Assembly (NCBI GenBank): GCA_942159475.1
Contig: OW804096.1
Location: forward strand, 132,298,941-132,362,940
Length of the DNA stretch: 64,000 bases
Source: Sthenelais limicola
Lineage: Eukaryota; Annelida; Polychaeta; Phyllodocida; Sigalionidae
Direction of reading: 5' to 3'
Shown here one piece after another: positions 32,301 to 43,372 of this stretch; position 1 is the stretch's first letter, and each line of letters begins with the position of its first letter. The notes under the pieces were generated by a model. The model was not told the origin of the DNA. It ran no database searches and saw only the letters and a program-made list of their open reading frames with translations. A program made the translations under genes and the position numbers.

Positions 32301-32968
32301 TAGCAAGAACAGCATAGTATCGCATATGAGGGGGGGGCTATATTCTCGGAGTATGGCCGAAAACAACGAGGCCGTAGGCCGAGTTGTTTTTCGGCCATAC
32401 GAGGAGAATATAGGCCACCGAAGACGCGATACTGTGCTATTCTTGCTTTTATTCCATGATTCTTAACTCAAAACAACTTTATTTGCATTAATTTCATCAA
32501 ACTGTGTTGTCCCCCAAGTCTTGAACGGTTGTGACGTCATTGTACAATACAGGGAATTTATATTGTCCACCTTGTGAGCGGCAAGTATATCAATTATATT
32601 GTATGCTCATGGCCAAATCATGGAATAATATAGCAAGAACAGCATAGTATCGCGTATGAGGGGGGCTATATTCTCCGAGTATGGCTGAAAACAACGAGGC
32701 TGTAGGCCGAGTTGTTTTTCGGCCATACAAGGAGAATATAGGCCACCGAAGACGCGATACTGTGCTATTCTTGCTTTTATTCCATGATTCTTAACTTAAA
32801 ACAACTTTATTTGCTTTAATTTCATCAAACTGTGTTGTCCCCCAAGTCTCGAATGGTCATGACGTCACTGTACAATACAGGGAATTTATATTGTCCACCT
32901 TGTGATCGAGCGGCAAGTATATCGATTAGGCTATATTGTAGGCTATGCTCACGGCCAAATCATGGAAT
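32301..32968. repeat. Two tandem 330-bp units, each with a long hairpin
   Basis: Unit 1 starts at 32301 and unit 2 at 32631, both with TAGCAAGAACAGCATAGTAT. In each unit the first half (GCAAGAACAGCATAGTATCG, GGAGTATGGCCGAAAACAAC) recurs inverted (GTTGTTTTTCGGCCATAC, CGATACTGTGCTATTCTTGC), so about 150 bases could fold into one hairpin. The rest of the unit ends in a CCATGATT/AATCATGG inverted pair. It is probably a foldback MITE that was duplicated in tandem. Confidence 0.85.
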
Positions 32969-33045
32969 AGCCTAGATCTAAAGCCTACAACTGTTAGCAA
33001 TAATAGGCCTAATAGTGTCAGTAAAAACTGTTAGTGAGCATAATA

Positions 33046-34110
33046 TTAAGCACGATATCCACATACACGTCGACCGTCCGCTGAGCGGTCACCGTCGGAC
33101 GGTTACCCTAGGGACCGCTCGACGTGCAAGTGGATACCGCAGCCACCGTCGAGCGGTCGGGTGCTCCCGTCCGACGGTCCCTGGACGGGACACCCTCCCG
33201 TCCATATCTAAAATTTTAGATTTGGACGGGAGGGTCACCGTCCGACGGTCCCCCACCCAAAAATTATTTTTTATTTTTTTATTTTTTTGGACATAAAAAG
33301 TGTTCTTATGGTCTGAGTACATTGTCTGGAAGTCTGGAAGTACTTTGGAGTGCATTAGTAAATGATTTATCGATTGAAATTGATGTAGATTAATTGGGAT
33401 TAATGTTAAGATAAGGTTTTCATTTAAAGGGTGTTTTCCGGCCGCTTCCTATGTATTGTAACTAAATGATTTTATTCATATTAACTGGATTTATTTGCAA
33501 GACTTTTTTATAGCCTATTGTTGCTATCAAGATTAATTTTAGTTTGTTCATTTCTATCGATTTATGTATAATTATAGTAATTTCTACTGAATATTTCGAT
33601 TTGTGTGTGGTTTGTTGGTCCCTGATTAAGGTGAATAGTTTAGCATTAATTTGTACATTTATTTGTTTTATCATTTCTAGTGATTTATAATTATTTATTG
33701 GTATTTTTGGTGATTATTTTGACTATTTCGACTTCAAAAGTCTCCCAATTTGTAGAAATAAGCCTAAAGAGTATCTGAGTGATTTTCATAGTAATATGTT
33801 TGAGCTATGGAATCGATTCTATTATGGGAAAATACCTCAAATGGGCGCAGAAGTGAAAACAAATTTTTTGAGTAATAATAAATATATTCAGGTTGGAAGA
33901 GAAAACATAGCCAGAGTATGGTGGGTGATATATTTAAGCCAGATGGAAAAATAATGTCATGTCGAGAAATAAGGAATAAAATGGTATAAGGTGGTCATTT
34001 TTAGACAGAGTAGAAAGATTTCCCTCCCGTGGAGGCGTTTTTAAATAAGATCTTGTGGAGAAAACAACAGCCTCAAGAAATAATTATCTCCAACTAAACG
34101 TGAAACGTTC
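33046..34110. mobile_element. Palindromic-word element, copy 1
   Basis: It begins TTAA followed by GCACGATATCCAC. The first 210 bases are packed with short GC-rich words (CGGTC, GACGGTC, GGACGGGA and complements) and a hairpin around 33199-33233 (CCCGTCCATATCTAAAATTTTAG and its mirror). The downstream AT-rich part (about 33690-34110, with GACTTCAAAAGTCTCCCAAT and GACAGAGTAGAAAGATTTCC) matches 49945-50385 in copy 2. The right end was not found. Confidence 0.7.
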
Positions 34111-34157
34111 TTTCTTGCTTTCCCTACACCCTATCTAATTAACCCTCCCACTGACCG

Positions 34158-34183
34158 CCCCCCCCCCCCCAGGGGGGGGGGGG
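34158..34183. repeat. C13-A-G12 mirror tract
   Basis: Thirteen C, one A and twelve G form a near-perfect inverted repeat that could form a hairpin or, on either strand, a G-quadruplex. A pure G run of 19 lies at 35975-35993 and a C run of 17 at 50420-50436. Confidence 0.8.
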
Positions 34184-34695
34184 AAGTTACTACCCCCTAC
34201 CCCCCACCCCCACCTAGTTTTCAGTCAGATAAATCGGAAACACACCTATTTTTTGGGGGCCTTGTAAAAAGTTTAGTTAGCTTGTGAGAATCAGTCAAGT
34301 GATAAGGTAATATGGCGGTATATGGCCGAAGACATAGAAGAACACATTGTCAAGCTAAAACAATGATTTTTACTTTCTTTCTCTCGTTTTTCTCCAGCTA
34401 TGCGAACTTAGAATTGTATATGCCCAAATGGCTGGTATCAGAAATAAAGTCGGTTGCAAAAAAAAAAAAAAAGATTATGCCCAATATTATGTTATACTAG
34501 TCATGTAAAAAATATTAATATTTACAGGCCGGAATTTAAGTGAACTCTTTATTGCATGAATTCTCTAGCATGAATGACCAAATATCTAAATAAAATTACA
34601 CTTCCTTACTATCCATAAAACATGATAAAAATTTGTGACATGGTACTTCCCTTTATTTAGACTCTATATATACCGTATATAGCATCCCCCCACCC

Positions 34696-34999
34696 CCATG
34701 CTTTGAAATCGACCTTGACTAGACATCGTCGACGCATCGCCACGGCCCTTACCTCCATTGACAATGCACCGATGCAAATCTCATCGCCGGGAAATATCAA
34801 ACATGTTTGATGTTCATCGCTACCCTTACCGATGCAATTTTCACATCGCTTACTCATCGCTTGTCGTCGCTGGCTATTGCCGAATAGCGATGGATAGTCG
34901 ATGCAAAGACGATGCTTTAAATTTCACAAAAATCTTATCGACTACCTTATCGCCAACGCATCGCCAACGATTTTGTCGATAGTGGCCGGACCGCTTCAA
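34696..34999. repeat. CATCG/CGATG word-rich element
   Basis: About twenty copies of CATCG or its complement CGATG occur within 300 bases, with flanks TTGAAATCGACC (left) and, inverted, TTGAAGCGGTCC (right). The layout resembles the word-rich ends at 33050 and 49464 but with a different word. It has no coding frame. Confidence 0.55.
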
Positions 35000-37900
35000 T
35001 GCTTGAAAGTGAGAGCACAGATGTAATAAACATGTACAAGCTGCCCTACCATGATACCCAGTGTGTGACATAACCCAGTCTATACAATGTTTGATTTCAT
35101 TCAATTATCGAAGAAGGTAATGCAAATAAATGTAATTTTTGTCAGAATTGACAAGAATACAAATAACCATTGTATCACTTGGATATTTCATTGGAGACCG
35201 TCGGGCCCTGATAAATACCAATTTCAGAGTCCGACGAAAATTCTGTGTGTCAGTCTCTGGATTATGTTGCACACTACAGTGTCATTAAGAATTGCGAAGA
35301 TAGGCCTATATATATAATTGTTATGATTTGTTTGTTTTTAAAGATGTTTATTCAGCAGAGTGAAATTATGCAGTTACACACTATTCTCATTCGATTAATA
35401 CATCAATGTTAGGCTTTATTTCATCTAGAATATTTTTAGTCGTTTTAAACCTGTTTATAGTTGGACAACTCCTTTTTCTTGAAGTCTGGCGGTTTTCACC
35501 TTTAATGAGCCAACTGTGCATTAATGCTTGGTCAGTTTTAAGGGGCTTTTTCGCCTATGATATTTACAGACGTACATGTATACGTTTCTCATACATCATT
35601 AAAACCCTTTAGCCAATCTCTTCTAATGCCATTATCAAGGATCTCCATTCCTTCGATATTGAAGTGATTAGGCCTAAATAAGAACGATCCTGAGTGAGCA
35701 AGCCTGAAGGTACTGCATTTGATAAAACTCTTATTCTTAACTTGTTAGTGTGGGGGTAAGGACATATGCATCTTTATAGTAACCAGTAGGAGAGGCCAGC
35801 AGAAGTTTTACATGGGTCCACGTCAGCTTGACAGTGTATAGTAATGGGCTAGTAAGAACAACGTTACATTTAATCATTTCAAAGCTTCTAGAAGGTATAG
35901 TCGATATATCTTAGTAAATATATAGTCTAGTTATCTGACCGAGCTAAGATCTAGAGTTCTACCAACGGGTCGGTGGGGGGGGGGGGGGGGGGGAGGGGGC
36001 ACTCACACTAGGCTGTTACAAACCTATCAACCGCAGCGACGTAAACTATAATCCAAAGCTTGGCTATCCAATAAAATGTATCCCGTGCAGATCTCATTGT
36101 ATACCGTATTAAAATCATTTTTTTCTCGGCAGAGTAAATTATATTTATTAAGCTCTAATGTTTCTCTCCACTCGCTGGTAGGTTTTGACTTTATGTGCAA
36201 GAATGGTGTCGGTTTGGTGCCCTGCAATGAGTAGCAATATGAAATTTCTTGGTTATATCTGTGAAACCACCCGATCAATAAAACTCGTCATGGCCTAAAA
36301 ATAAGTAGGCTATGTACGACTCGCTAGCTGGCTGACATTGTAATGTGTCCAGACTAGTTGCGGTCTCTTAAGATCTAACAGTGAAAGAGGAAGTTAATTG
36401 GATCTGTAACTTTATCAACATCATGTATCCTCCCTAAAATGCTATTGGGAGCATATCATAGTTTCTATTGAGCCACACTAAAGGTAAGTACTGATATTGT
36501 TGGACATGTATGTATATGCTATGCTTGCTGAACGTTGTTAATTGGTGAACAACTACTAAATTATGCTCAACAGATCGAACTGTATTATTGTCACCCCCAC
36601 AGTCGATCCCTGTTGGCTTATATGGCACCATGTAAACATTCTTCTTACTATTGCGCAGTATATGGAGTCTGCATGAAATTGGGGAAATATTGAAATACAT
36701 GTATGTAGGTTTTACATGCCTTTAGGGATTGGACTATGATGTGGACTACTTACTGGTAAATATTTTGTCATATGCCACTGTGTATAATTATATATACATG
36801 TGGCTTGAGCAAACTGATAAGGAAATAGATTGAGCTCAAGTTTGGAGACCGGATACCAAAAGCACAGGATAACTTAGTGTCTAAACAGGGTCTCTAGGTA
36901 TGCTTTTTGAACACAGGCCCTGAAACAACAAGGCGGTCACCACTGGAAAAGGGTGCTAACACATATAGACATAATTTACAGGGAAAAGATATATGTGATA
37001 GAAAGCAAGTAAAATCTAGTTTAAAGAATTATTAAGTTAAAAACAATCATCTTACATAGTTTTCAGTCTGACTTCTGTTTTTTTCTCTCACTGAAACATA
37101 ATAATTTGGTAGTCTTTGGGCCGTACCTTCCTTGTGTTAATTAAAAACATGTACTTGTTGTCATGTCTGTGTCCCTGTTTCTCTGTGTGTTACATAATTT
37201 CATTTCATCTCAGCATAGAAATTTATATAGGCCCAGACATATTATACCTCCCTATCTGATACTCTCTGTCTCTCTCCATGTCTATGTTAATGTCCTTTTG
37301 TATTTAAAGGTATTTAATTATCCAGACTTCTTTCTCTCTCTTTCCCTGTCTCACCATTTCTCTTTTGTTTTGCCTATCCATATTGATACTTTTTGCTTTG
37401 TCTTTCAAACTGTCTGTTTTAAAACACTTTGCTCGCTTCATCATAATATTGCACAGTTCTATTCCCATCATTTCATAACATAGCCTATACTATCAATCTC
37501 TCTGTTCTATGGCTTTGTCTCTATATATCTATCTTACGTTGCCACTGAATATGTCTCTGTTGCCCAACAGTGACCAATCAGAGCATCTTAAAAGGGTTTC
37601 ATTTACGGCATGAGTGGTAATAAGGATACTCAGTTACAGATGAAGTCTGAAAGTTCAAAGATAAATATGGTGGAAGAGGAAAGGAGGAGAGGTGAAAGTG
37701 TGGGCCCAACTAACTCACTAGCAAATCCTGTGCGTAGCCTGGCTATTCGCTAGTTATATATAAACTTTTATGTATAACTAAATGACCAAAAACCTTTAAA
37801 AACAATTGATTTAATAAAGGTTTCAATTCCTACGATAAGCATATTAAGCATATAAGCATATTACACTGCCATTAAATGCTCTAATGGAAACGCCTGTTTC

Positions 37901-38004
37901 ATGATAACAACATATATGTATTCCACTATTCATATGTATTCCACTATTCATCAGAGAAGCTAGCAGAAAGTTCTGAGCTATACAATACAGGAAGAAAGTT
38001 AACC
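35000..38004. other. Gene-free 3-kb region
   Basis: AT-rich sequence with the 19-base G run at 35975 and pyrimidine-rich stretches near 37230-37560. Open frames are short and show no protein-like composition or splice-bounded exon. Confidence 0.55.
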
Positions 38005-38476
38005 TTAAGGCTGGGTTCCACTGGCCGGCTACTACTCCCGCTACTCCTTTTGTTTATTGAGAGCATATTGCTCCCGCTTCTTTAGAAGGTATGCCGGAAT
38101 AGGTGCTATTGCCCTGCTACTTCCACTGCTACTTCTAACACTACTCAGAAATGTAAGCAGACAACATTTTATTTTCACATAGAAATAAACGCATCGAGTA
38201 GTGTGAGAAGCTAGTAGCGTAGAGTGGTGCTAGTGGCCCGCTTCAGCCCCCGCTATTTCCCACTACCTCCCGCTACAGAGTAGCTGCTGCTTTTGATAGA
38301 AGCAGGAGCACTCTATGCTTGGAAAAAGCTCCAAAAGAAGCGGGAAGTAATGTGGCTTTGTAGCGGGGCCCAATAGCACCCATCCCCATTACTCTCCCGC
38401 TTCTGCCCCGCTTCCATAATCAAGAAGTGGGAGCAGTAGCGGGAAAAGTAGCCAGCCAGTGGAACCCAGCTTTTAA
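38005..38476. mobile_element. TTAA-flanked MITE with GCTACT words
   Basis: TTAA at 38005 and 38473 flank inverted ends: GCTGGGTTCCACTGGCCGGC on the left and, reverse-complemented, GCTGGGTTCCACTGGCTGGC on the right. The inside is built from CCCGCTACT, CCGCTTCT and complementary AGTAGCGGGA words. It has no coding frame. Confidence 0.85.
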
Positions 38477-39059
38477 AAGGGGAGGGAAAGGGGAAAATTG
38501 GAGGATCTTCATTAATGACCTGGGAGGTTGGTTCTTGGCGAGTAAAAAGAAAAACTAATGTCCAAATTAATATCTTATCTTTATTCAGGTAAAGGGTTTT
38601 TAAGTTGCTGTAAATTGTATGGTGATTACATGTAAGGTCTAATACAGACTAAGGTATAACATGAGGGCCTCGATCTCTTGTGTAGAGGCAAAGGATAGAA
38701 AACTCAAAAATACAAAAAAGTGTTAAAATTATGAGCAAATATTCTCATGAAACAAAACATATGTTACTGTTCAAGTATGGTTGAAATGTTGCAAGAGCGT
38801 TATGATTGTAAAAGCCCAGATGGTAGGGCTACACAAAATAAAGTTGCAATGTTTAAAAAACAATTGCTCTAATGAAACACTTTATAGTGTGCTGTATCTT
38901 GCTCATTTAAAACTATTTTCCAGTGTGATTTAAATGACTCATATAATTGATGTCTGTACGAGGTATGTCTGTAGTTTATTGTTTGAAAATAATTCAATAT
39001 ATACAATTAAATATTTCAGGTCTAAAACGTGAGGATAAAACTGACCATTAGCGATACAA
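38477..39059. promoter_or_regulatory. Upstream region of the TPR-like/J-domain gene
   Basis: AT-rich with no coding frame. An acceptor-like AAATATTTCAG ends at 39019, 40 bases before the ATG, suggesting that the 5' untranslated region is itself spliced and that the promoter lies further upstream. No core promoter motif was picked out. Confidence 0.35.
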
Positions 39060-42000
39060 ATGATGTCCACATCAACTAGTTGGAGGGAAAAGGGCAACAA
39101 AGCCTACCAAGAAGCAGGAAAGTCTGGGCTGAGTCCTGTCCTTGTCATATCCAAACTAGAGGCAGCACTCAACGCATACTTCAGAGCAGAGCAATGTGCT
39201 GCCTCTCCTGATGAAAAAGCATCTGCTGTCAAAAATTATGCCAAAGCATCTTGGTGGTTAGCTAGCCAGAAGGGTGAAAAGGGGGAAACTATAGACTTGG
39301 TTCAAAATGCCTTGATTGAAGGTTTTAAACACTGGGCAAAAGCCATGAACTATGGCTCTGATAAATCATCTGGGTGGAAGGAAAACATGGTGAAGTCTCT
39401 TGAGCATTGGGTTGACTTCTCTTCTCAGTATTACATTGATAAAACCTGTGGCACCAAACGAGCCAAGTTGTTTGAGGAATTGGGACGTGTTCTACCCAAT
39501 GGAAAATCTAAGGGGCAATGCTATATTTCCATGGGACAAGCTCTCTATTATCAGGGCCTAGAAGATGTCCAGAACAACAAGTACAAATCCACCCTGTCTC
39601 TGGCCAGAGATTGTTATTTCCCCATGGAAGAAGCATCCAGACTACTGCATGATAAGGAGAGTATTAGTGAAATTAATATCCTCAGAGAGGATGTCTTTCT
39701 TCTATCATGTATTTCTGAGTCTGTGCAAGCCAGGGTCACAGGTACGTTATTATAATACAGCTCTCTATATGTAGAATATATATGAATTGCATGTACAAAT
39801 GTACTCCAAAACCTTAAGCTGTGTACAAAAAGAAATGCTTAAAAATGAGTTGGGGAATTGATTAAACCTTTCCTGCTTTACAACAAAATTAATGTACTTT
39901 CCTGTTATCTTTGAAATCCACGCTTTGGTATCACAATGGGGAAAAGTTTTGGTTCACACCAAATAATGTATCCATATTTGAGGCTTAATCTAAATAAAAG
40001 TTTTTTATTTTCAGTTTTAGAGCCTATGAAATTGAAGCAAATTGTTATATATTTTTTTTGATATTTTATCATGAAGGGGATGAGATGCTGACAAAACTAC
40101 TTCTAGAAGAAGAGGATCTGAACATGAGTCTTCTGTATTCAACTGTCGATTGGTATACCCGTGCTGTCATCCTGACAAGGGACAAAGAAGTAATAATCTC
40201 TCACCATTAATAAATTATTAGGGAGGTATATACAGGGAGGTATATACAGAGGGAGTAGTCATGGCACACTGCTTCATGCAGGAGATATGTGTCCCATATA
40301 TGCTCCAGGAAGCGTGCATACCTAGAAGTCCTGCATTCGCAGATGCAAGATATATTTTTATGATTAATCAAGTAATTAGCATCTAAGACTGCCAAACTGG
40401 AGATTGTGAACTCGAATATATTCGAAATTAATGATATGACCTCCAGATCACCATAGGAGGGTCTTCCTTTGGCAAAGAAGTATAGTGGATTTGAGGTAAT
40501 GAAGGATTAACCAGGAAGTGAACTGTCTGTTTGCAGTGAGTCTCAAGGTCTTGGGCCTATTATAGCATGTGCCACTCTATTTATAGTCCAAGAATCTCTA
40601 GTTTACTATACCAATTGGCCATAACCACCTATCCTGAGTATAACTTTATGTTCATTCCATCAACCATAACCTTGCATTTCCTATTCATGTGTTTCATCTA
40701 TATTCCTAAACCATGGTGTTGTATCATGTCACTGAAGGGTGCCTAGCCTTAATTCTGTATTGGGGTCAGGATACCTCTCCACTCACTGTCAAGCATCTTC
40801 TACTAGAATGTGTAGACTTTCATGATGCTCGTATCAAATATATCAATGATCCCGACCTCAAAACACTATTTAAAGAGGTCAATGGTGACAATGTCATCAA
40901 ATATCTATAAACTGCTGGTCTGTTGTCTTTGTTATAGTCTTTCATTCAAAAACAAACTTTCTGTTATTGTTATTTCTAATTTTATTTTTCAATTTACAGC
41001 TGGATTGTAAACTAAATCACTTTACTCATCTAATCTGATTTCACTAATCCTAAATCACTTTACTCATCTAATCTGATTTCACTAATCCTCACTGCCATGA
41101 ATATGACTCCACTTGGATGTTGTCATGGCATTAAGCAACCATCACTCACTCACTCACCTTATTTACTATAAGGTTGAACTTGAAACATTCACTACACCAC
41201 GCTGTCTCAAATTTTGTCAGAGGAACAAAATTGATGAATGCCTGATAGACTCTGGATAAGACCATTATACCAGACAGGGTTGGAAAAGTTCCTGTTGCCC
41301 GGTTTTCCGCACCACCTAGGTTAGCAATGCGGACAACCAAAACTGAATATTTTGGCACAACCAGGTTTCACCTTTCAATGGTGTGAGCGGACAACCACAT
41401 ATTGTCATATATATATATATGTCGGACAACCATATTTTCAAAGAGATATGAACTATTAACAATTAACGCTATTTACGCACTTGCGTATTATTCACTTTTG
41501 TTACATGATTTTCGGTTTGCCTGGAAGACCTGCATGTCCGACATTGGCGCGCAGATGGTGTATTCATTTCTGATTGTATGTCTATTCAGAATAAAAATCC
41601 TATATATATTTTGAAAAGTGGTTGTCCTCAGGACAACCACTTTTCGAAGCGATTTTTCCAACTCTGTCAGAGTTTTGATCACGTTAGAAATGAATTTATA
41701 CAGATCATCTAACAAGTTGGTTGAAGGAGACAGAATATCGCCAAAGTTGCTCAGTAACAAGTGTGCTATTCTAAGCCAATGAAACCAAGAAGTTAGTTAA
41801 TTGTTTTATTTTATATAATATATGCCTTTAATGATCTAAAAAGGAACATTCTAAATTCATGTACATGTAGTTGAATGGTGGTAGTAAACCTGGTAAATAA
41901 TATGATATTAACTAAATTGATATTAGTGAACGAGTGTATGACTTGTTAAGTAACTAGTGGTTTATCACTTACAATTAGACCATGTATGCGATAACCCCAC

Positions 42001-42910
42001 ATCAGATCCAATGCATTATAATACAGCTCTGTATTTAATACCTTGCCTTTGCTTCTTCTGTTGAGCCAGAACCTACTCAGTGAAATTTAATCCCCTGGAT
42101 TCAATTCAAAGTATCATAAAAGTTGATAATTTGATATTCAAACAGATTGAGTTTGAAGCCACAGCATTGAGCCGCTTGGGACGTGTGTATGGCCAAGTTC
42201 TGAAAATGAAAAATAGAGCCAAGGAATACTACAAAAAGTCTGTTGAGTTGGCCTTAACCCTTTTTCCTCGATCCCCCGAAAAAGAAGGTTGGTTTTATGT
42301 TTATTTAAAATTTACCGTAATGTGTGTCAGAACTCAAAATTCTTATGTACATCTGTGATATATATCAAAAGATAGCACAGATCTATGATGTCTTGAAATG
42401 TTAGCTCTTTTTCATTTTTGTTTAACCTATTCAACCTTGGTTTTATCTTTAGTTTGAGTAGCTCCAGAGCTACAGTACATTAAAATATTTCAACTTTTTA
42501 TTTTTCTATTTTTAGAGTGGTATAAAGAAGCAAAAGCTTATTTGTTTAAGTGTCAAAAAGAGGACGAGGAAAGAGAAAGGAGCAAATGGGAAAATGTCAG
42601 AAAAAAACACATCGATTCTATTAAAGATGATATTGCTAAGCTAGATGATCTGGCAAGGACAACAGATGACGAGAAACTTCTTCGACACATTTACAAAGAG
42701 CATCCCCCAAAGAATACGAAGCATGTTATATATGAGGAGAAATCCCCTTGGGATAAGTGCACCCAAAAAAAGGCCATCATGAAAGCTTTGACACACTACC
42801 ACCCTGATAAAATTAACATTGAGGAGAATGGGGAAAAATGGAAGGTTCTCTGCGAAGAAATCACAAAAGTGCTGAACAATAGATATGCATGTTACAAAGG
42901 AGTGGACTAA
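39060..42910 (+). CDS. TPR-like/J-domain protein, four coding exons, 443 residues
   Basis: Exons: 39060-39741, 40077-40189, 42146-42287, 42516-42910. Each border is GT-AG (donors GTACGT, GTAATA, GTTGGT; acceptors ATGAAG, AAACAG, TTTTAG) and all phases match, giving 1332 bases with stop. Residues 1-310 are helical, with TPR-like pairs (WREKGNKAYQEAGKSG, AKASWWLAS, QCYISMGQALYYQGL, LSRLGRVYGQVLKMKNRAKE). Residues about 315-360 are charged, and the C-terminus has a J-domain core with helix II (KKAIMKALTHY), HPD at 408-410 and helix III (KWKVLCEEITKVLN). J domains stimulate Hsp70, so a co-chaperone role is plausible, but the family is not one I can name. It is intact, unlike its relative at 12125-12490. 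AATAAA follows at 43041. Confidence 0.85.
40690..41158 (+). mobile_element. 3' end of a non-LTR retrotransposon (LINE) in intron 2
   Basis: A frame ending near 40910 encodes CLALILYWGQDTSPLTVKHL, LLECVDFHDARIKY and LFKEVNGDNVIKYL, the C-terminal pattern (cysteine, PLTVKH, LLEC, then LF and an isoleucine-rich end) seen after the reverse transcriptase of many LINEs. It is followed by a 38-bp tandem duplication (41012-41088) and an (ACTC)n tail near 41148. Only about 65 codons remain, so it is a 5'-truncated dead copy in the host gene's sense orientation. Confidence 0.7.
41274..41667. mobile_element. Inverted-repeat element in intron 2
   Basis: ACAGGGTTGGAAAA near the left end pairs with TTTTTCCAACTCTGT at the right. 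Inside, GGACAACCA words occur several times in both orientations, including GTTGTCCTCAGGACAAC. CAGGG-type ends suggest a hAT MITE, but no 8-bp target duplication could be recognised. Confidence 0.5.
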
Positions 42911-43158
42911 TAATAGGAACCATGATTTATGGTGGCATAGCCTTGAAAGGAAGATCTTTATATTTAAAGGGATGTCAATGTCATGGAAAAGCAACCTCTT
43001 ATATATGTTTTAGGTAGAAAGAATGCTGTTCCCTTTAAAAAATAAATGTGCATGGATGCACACTTACCTACTAGATGCAACCATATTATGATGTACGTAT
43101 TTAGCATATCATACTAATGCGTGCATGCACAGAGGCCGGGTGATCAAGTTAATTCTTA
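42911..43158. other. 3' flank of the TPR-like/J-domain gene
   Basis: AATAAA at 43041-43046, 131 bases after the stop codon, is a likely poly(A) signal. Confidence 0.5.
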
Positions 43159-43372
43159 TACTGTAAACGTATTAATGTTCGCGCAGTATTTATTTTCGCG
43201 CACCCACCTTTGTGCGTGAAAATAAATCCTGCGCGAAAGGTATAGGCCTACAATTATTGCATAAATAAGTTGTGAGACTTCCTTGCTACTCGAATTTAAA
43301 TCCGCGCGAAAAGGTGTCAAAGTACTTAGTGCGCGAAAATGTATCTGTGCGAAAATAAATACGTTTACAGTA
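43159..43372. mobile_element. MITE copy 2 (ends TACTGTAAACGTATT)
   Basis: The same element as 31766-31987, with better preserved ends: TACTGTAAACGTATTAATGT at the left and ATAAATACGTTTACAGTA at the right. CTTA on both sides may be the target duplication. Confidence 0.85.
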
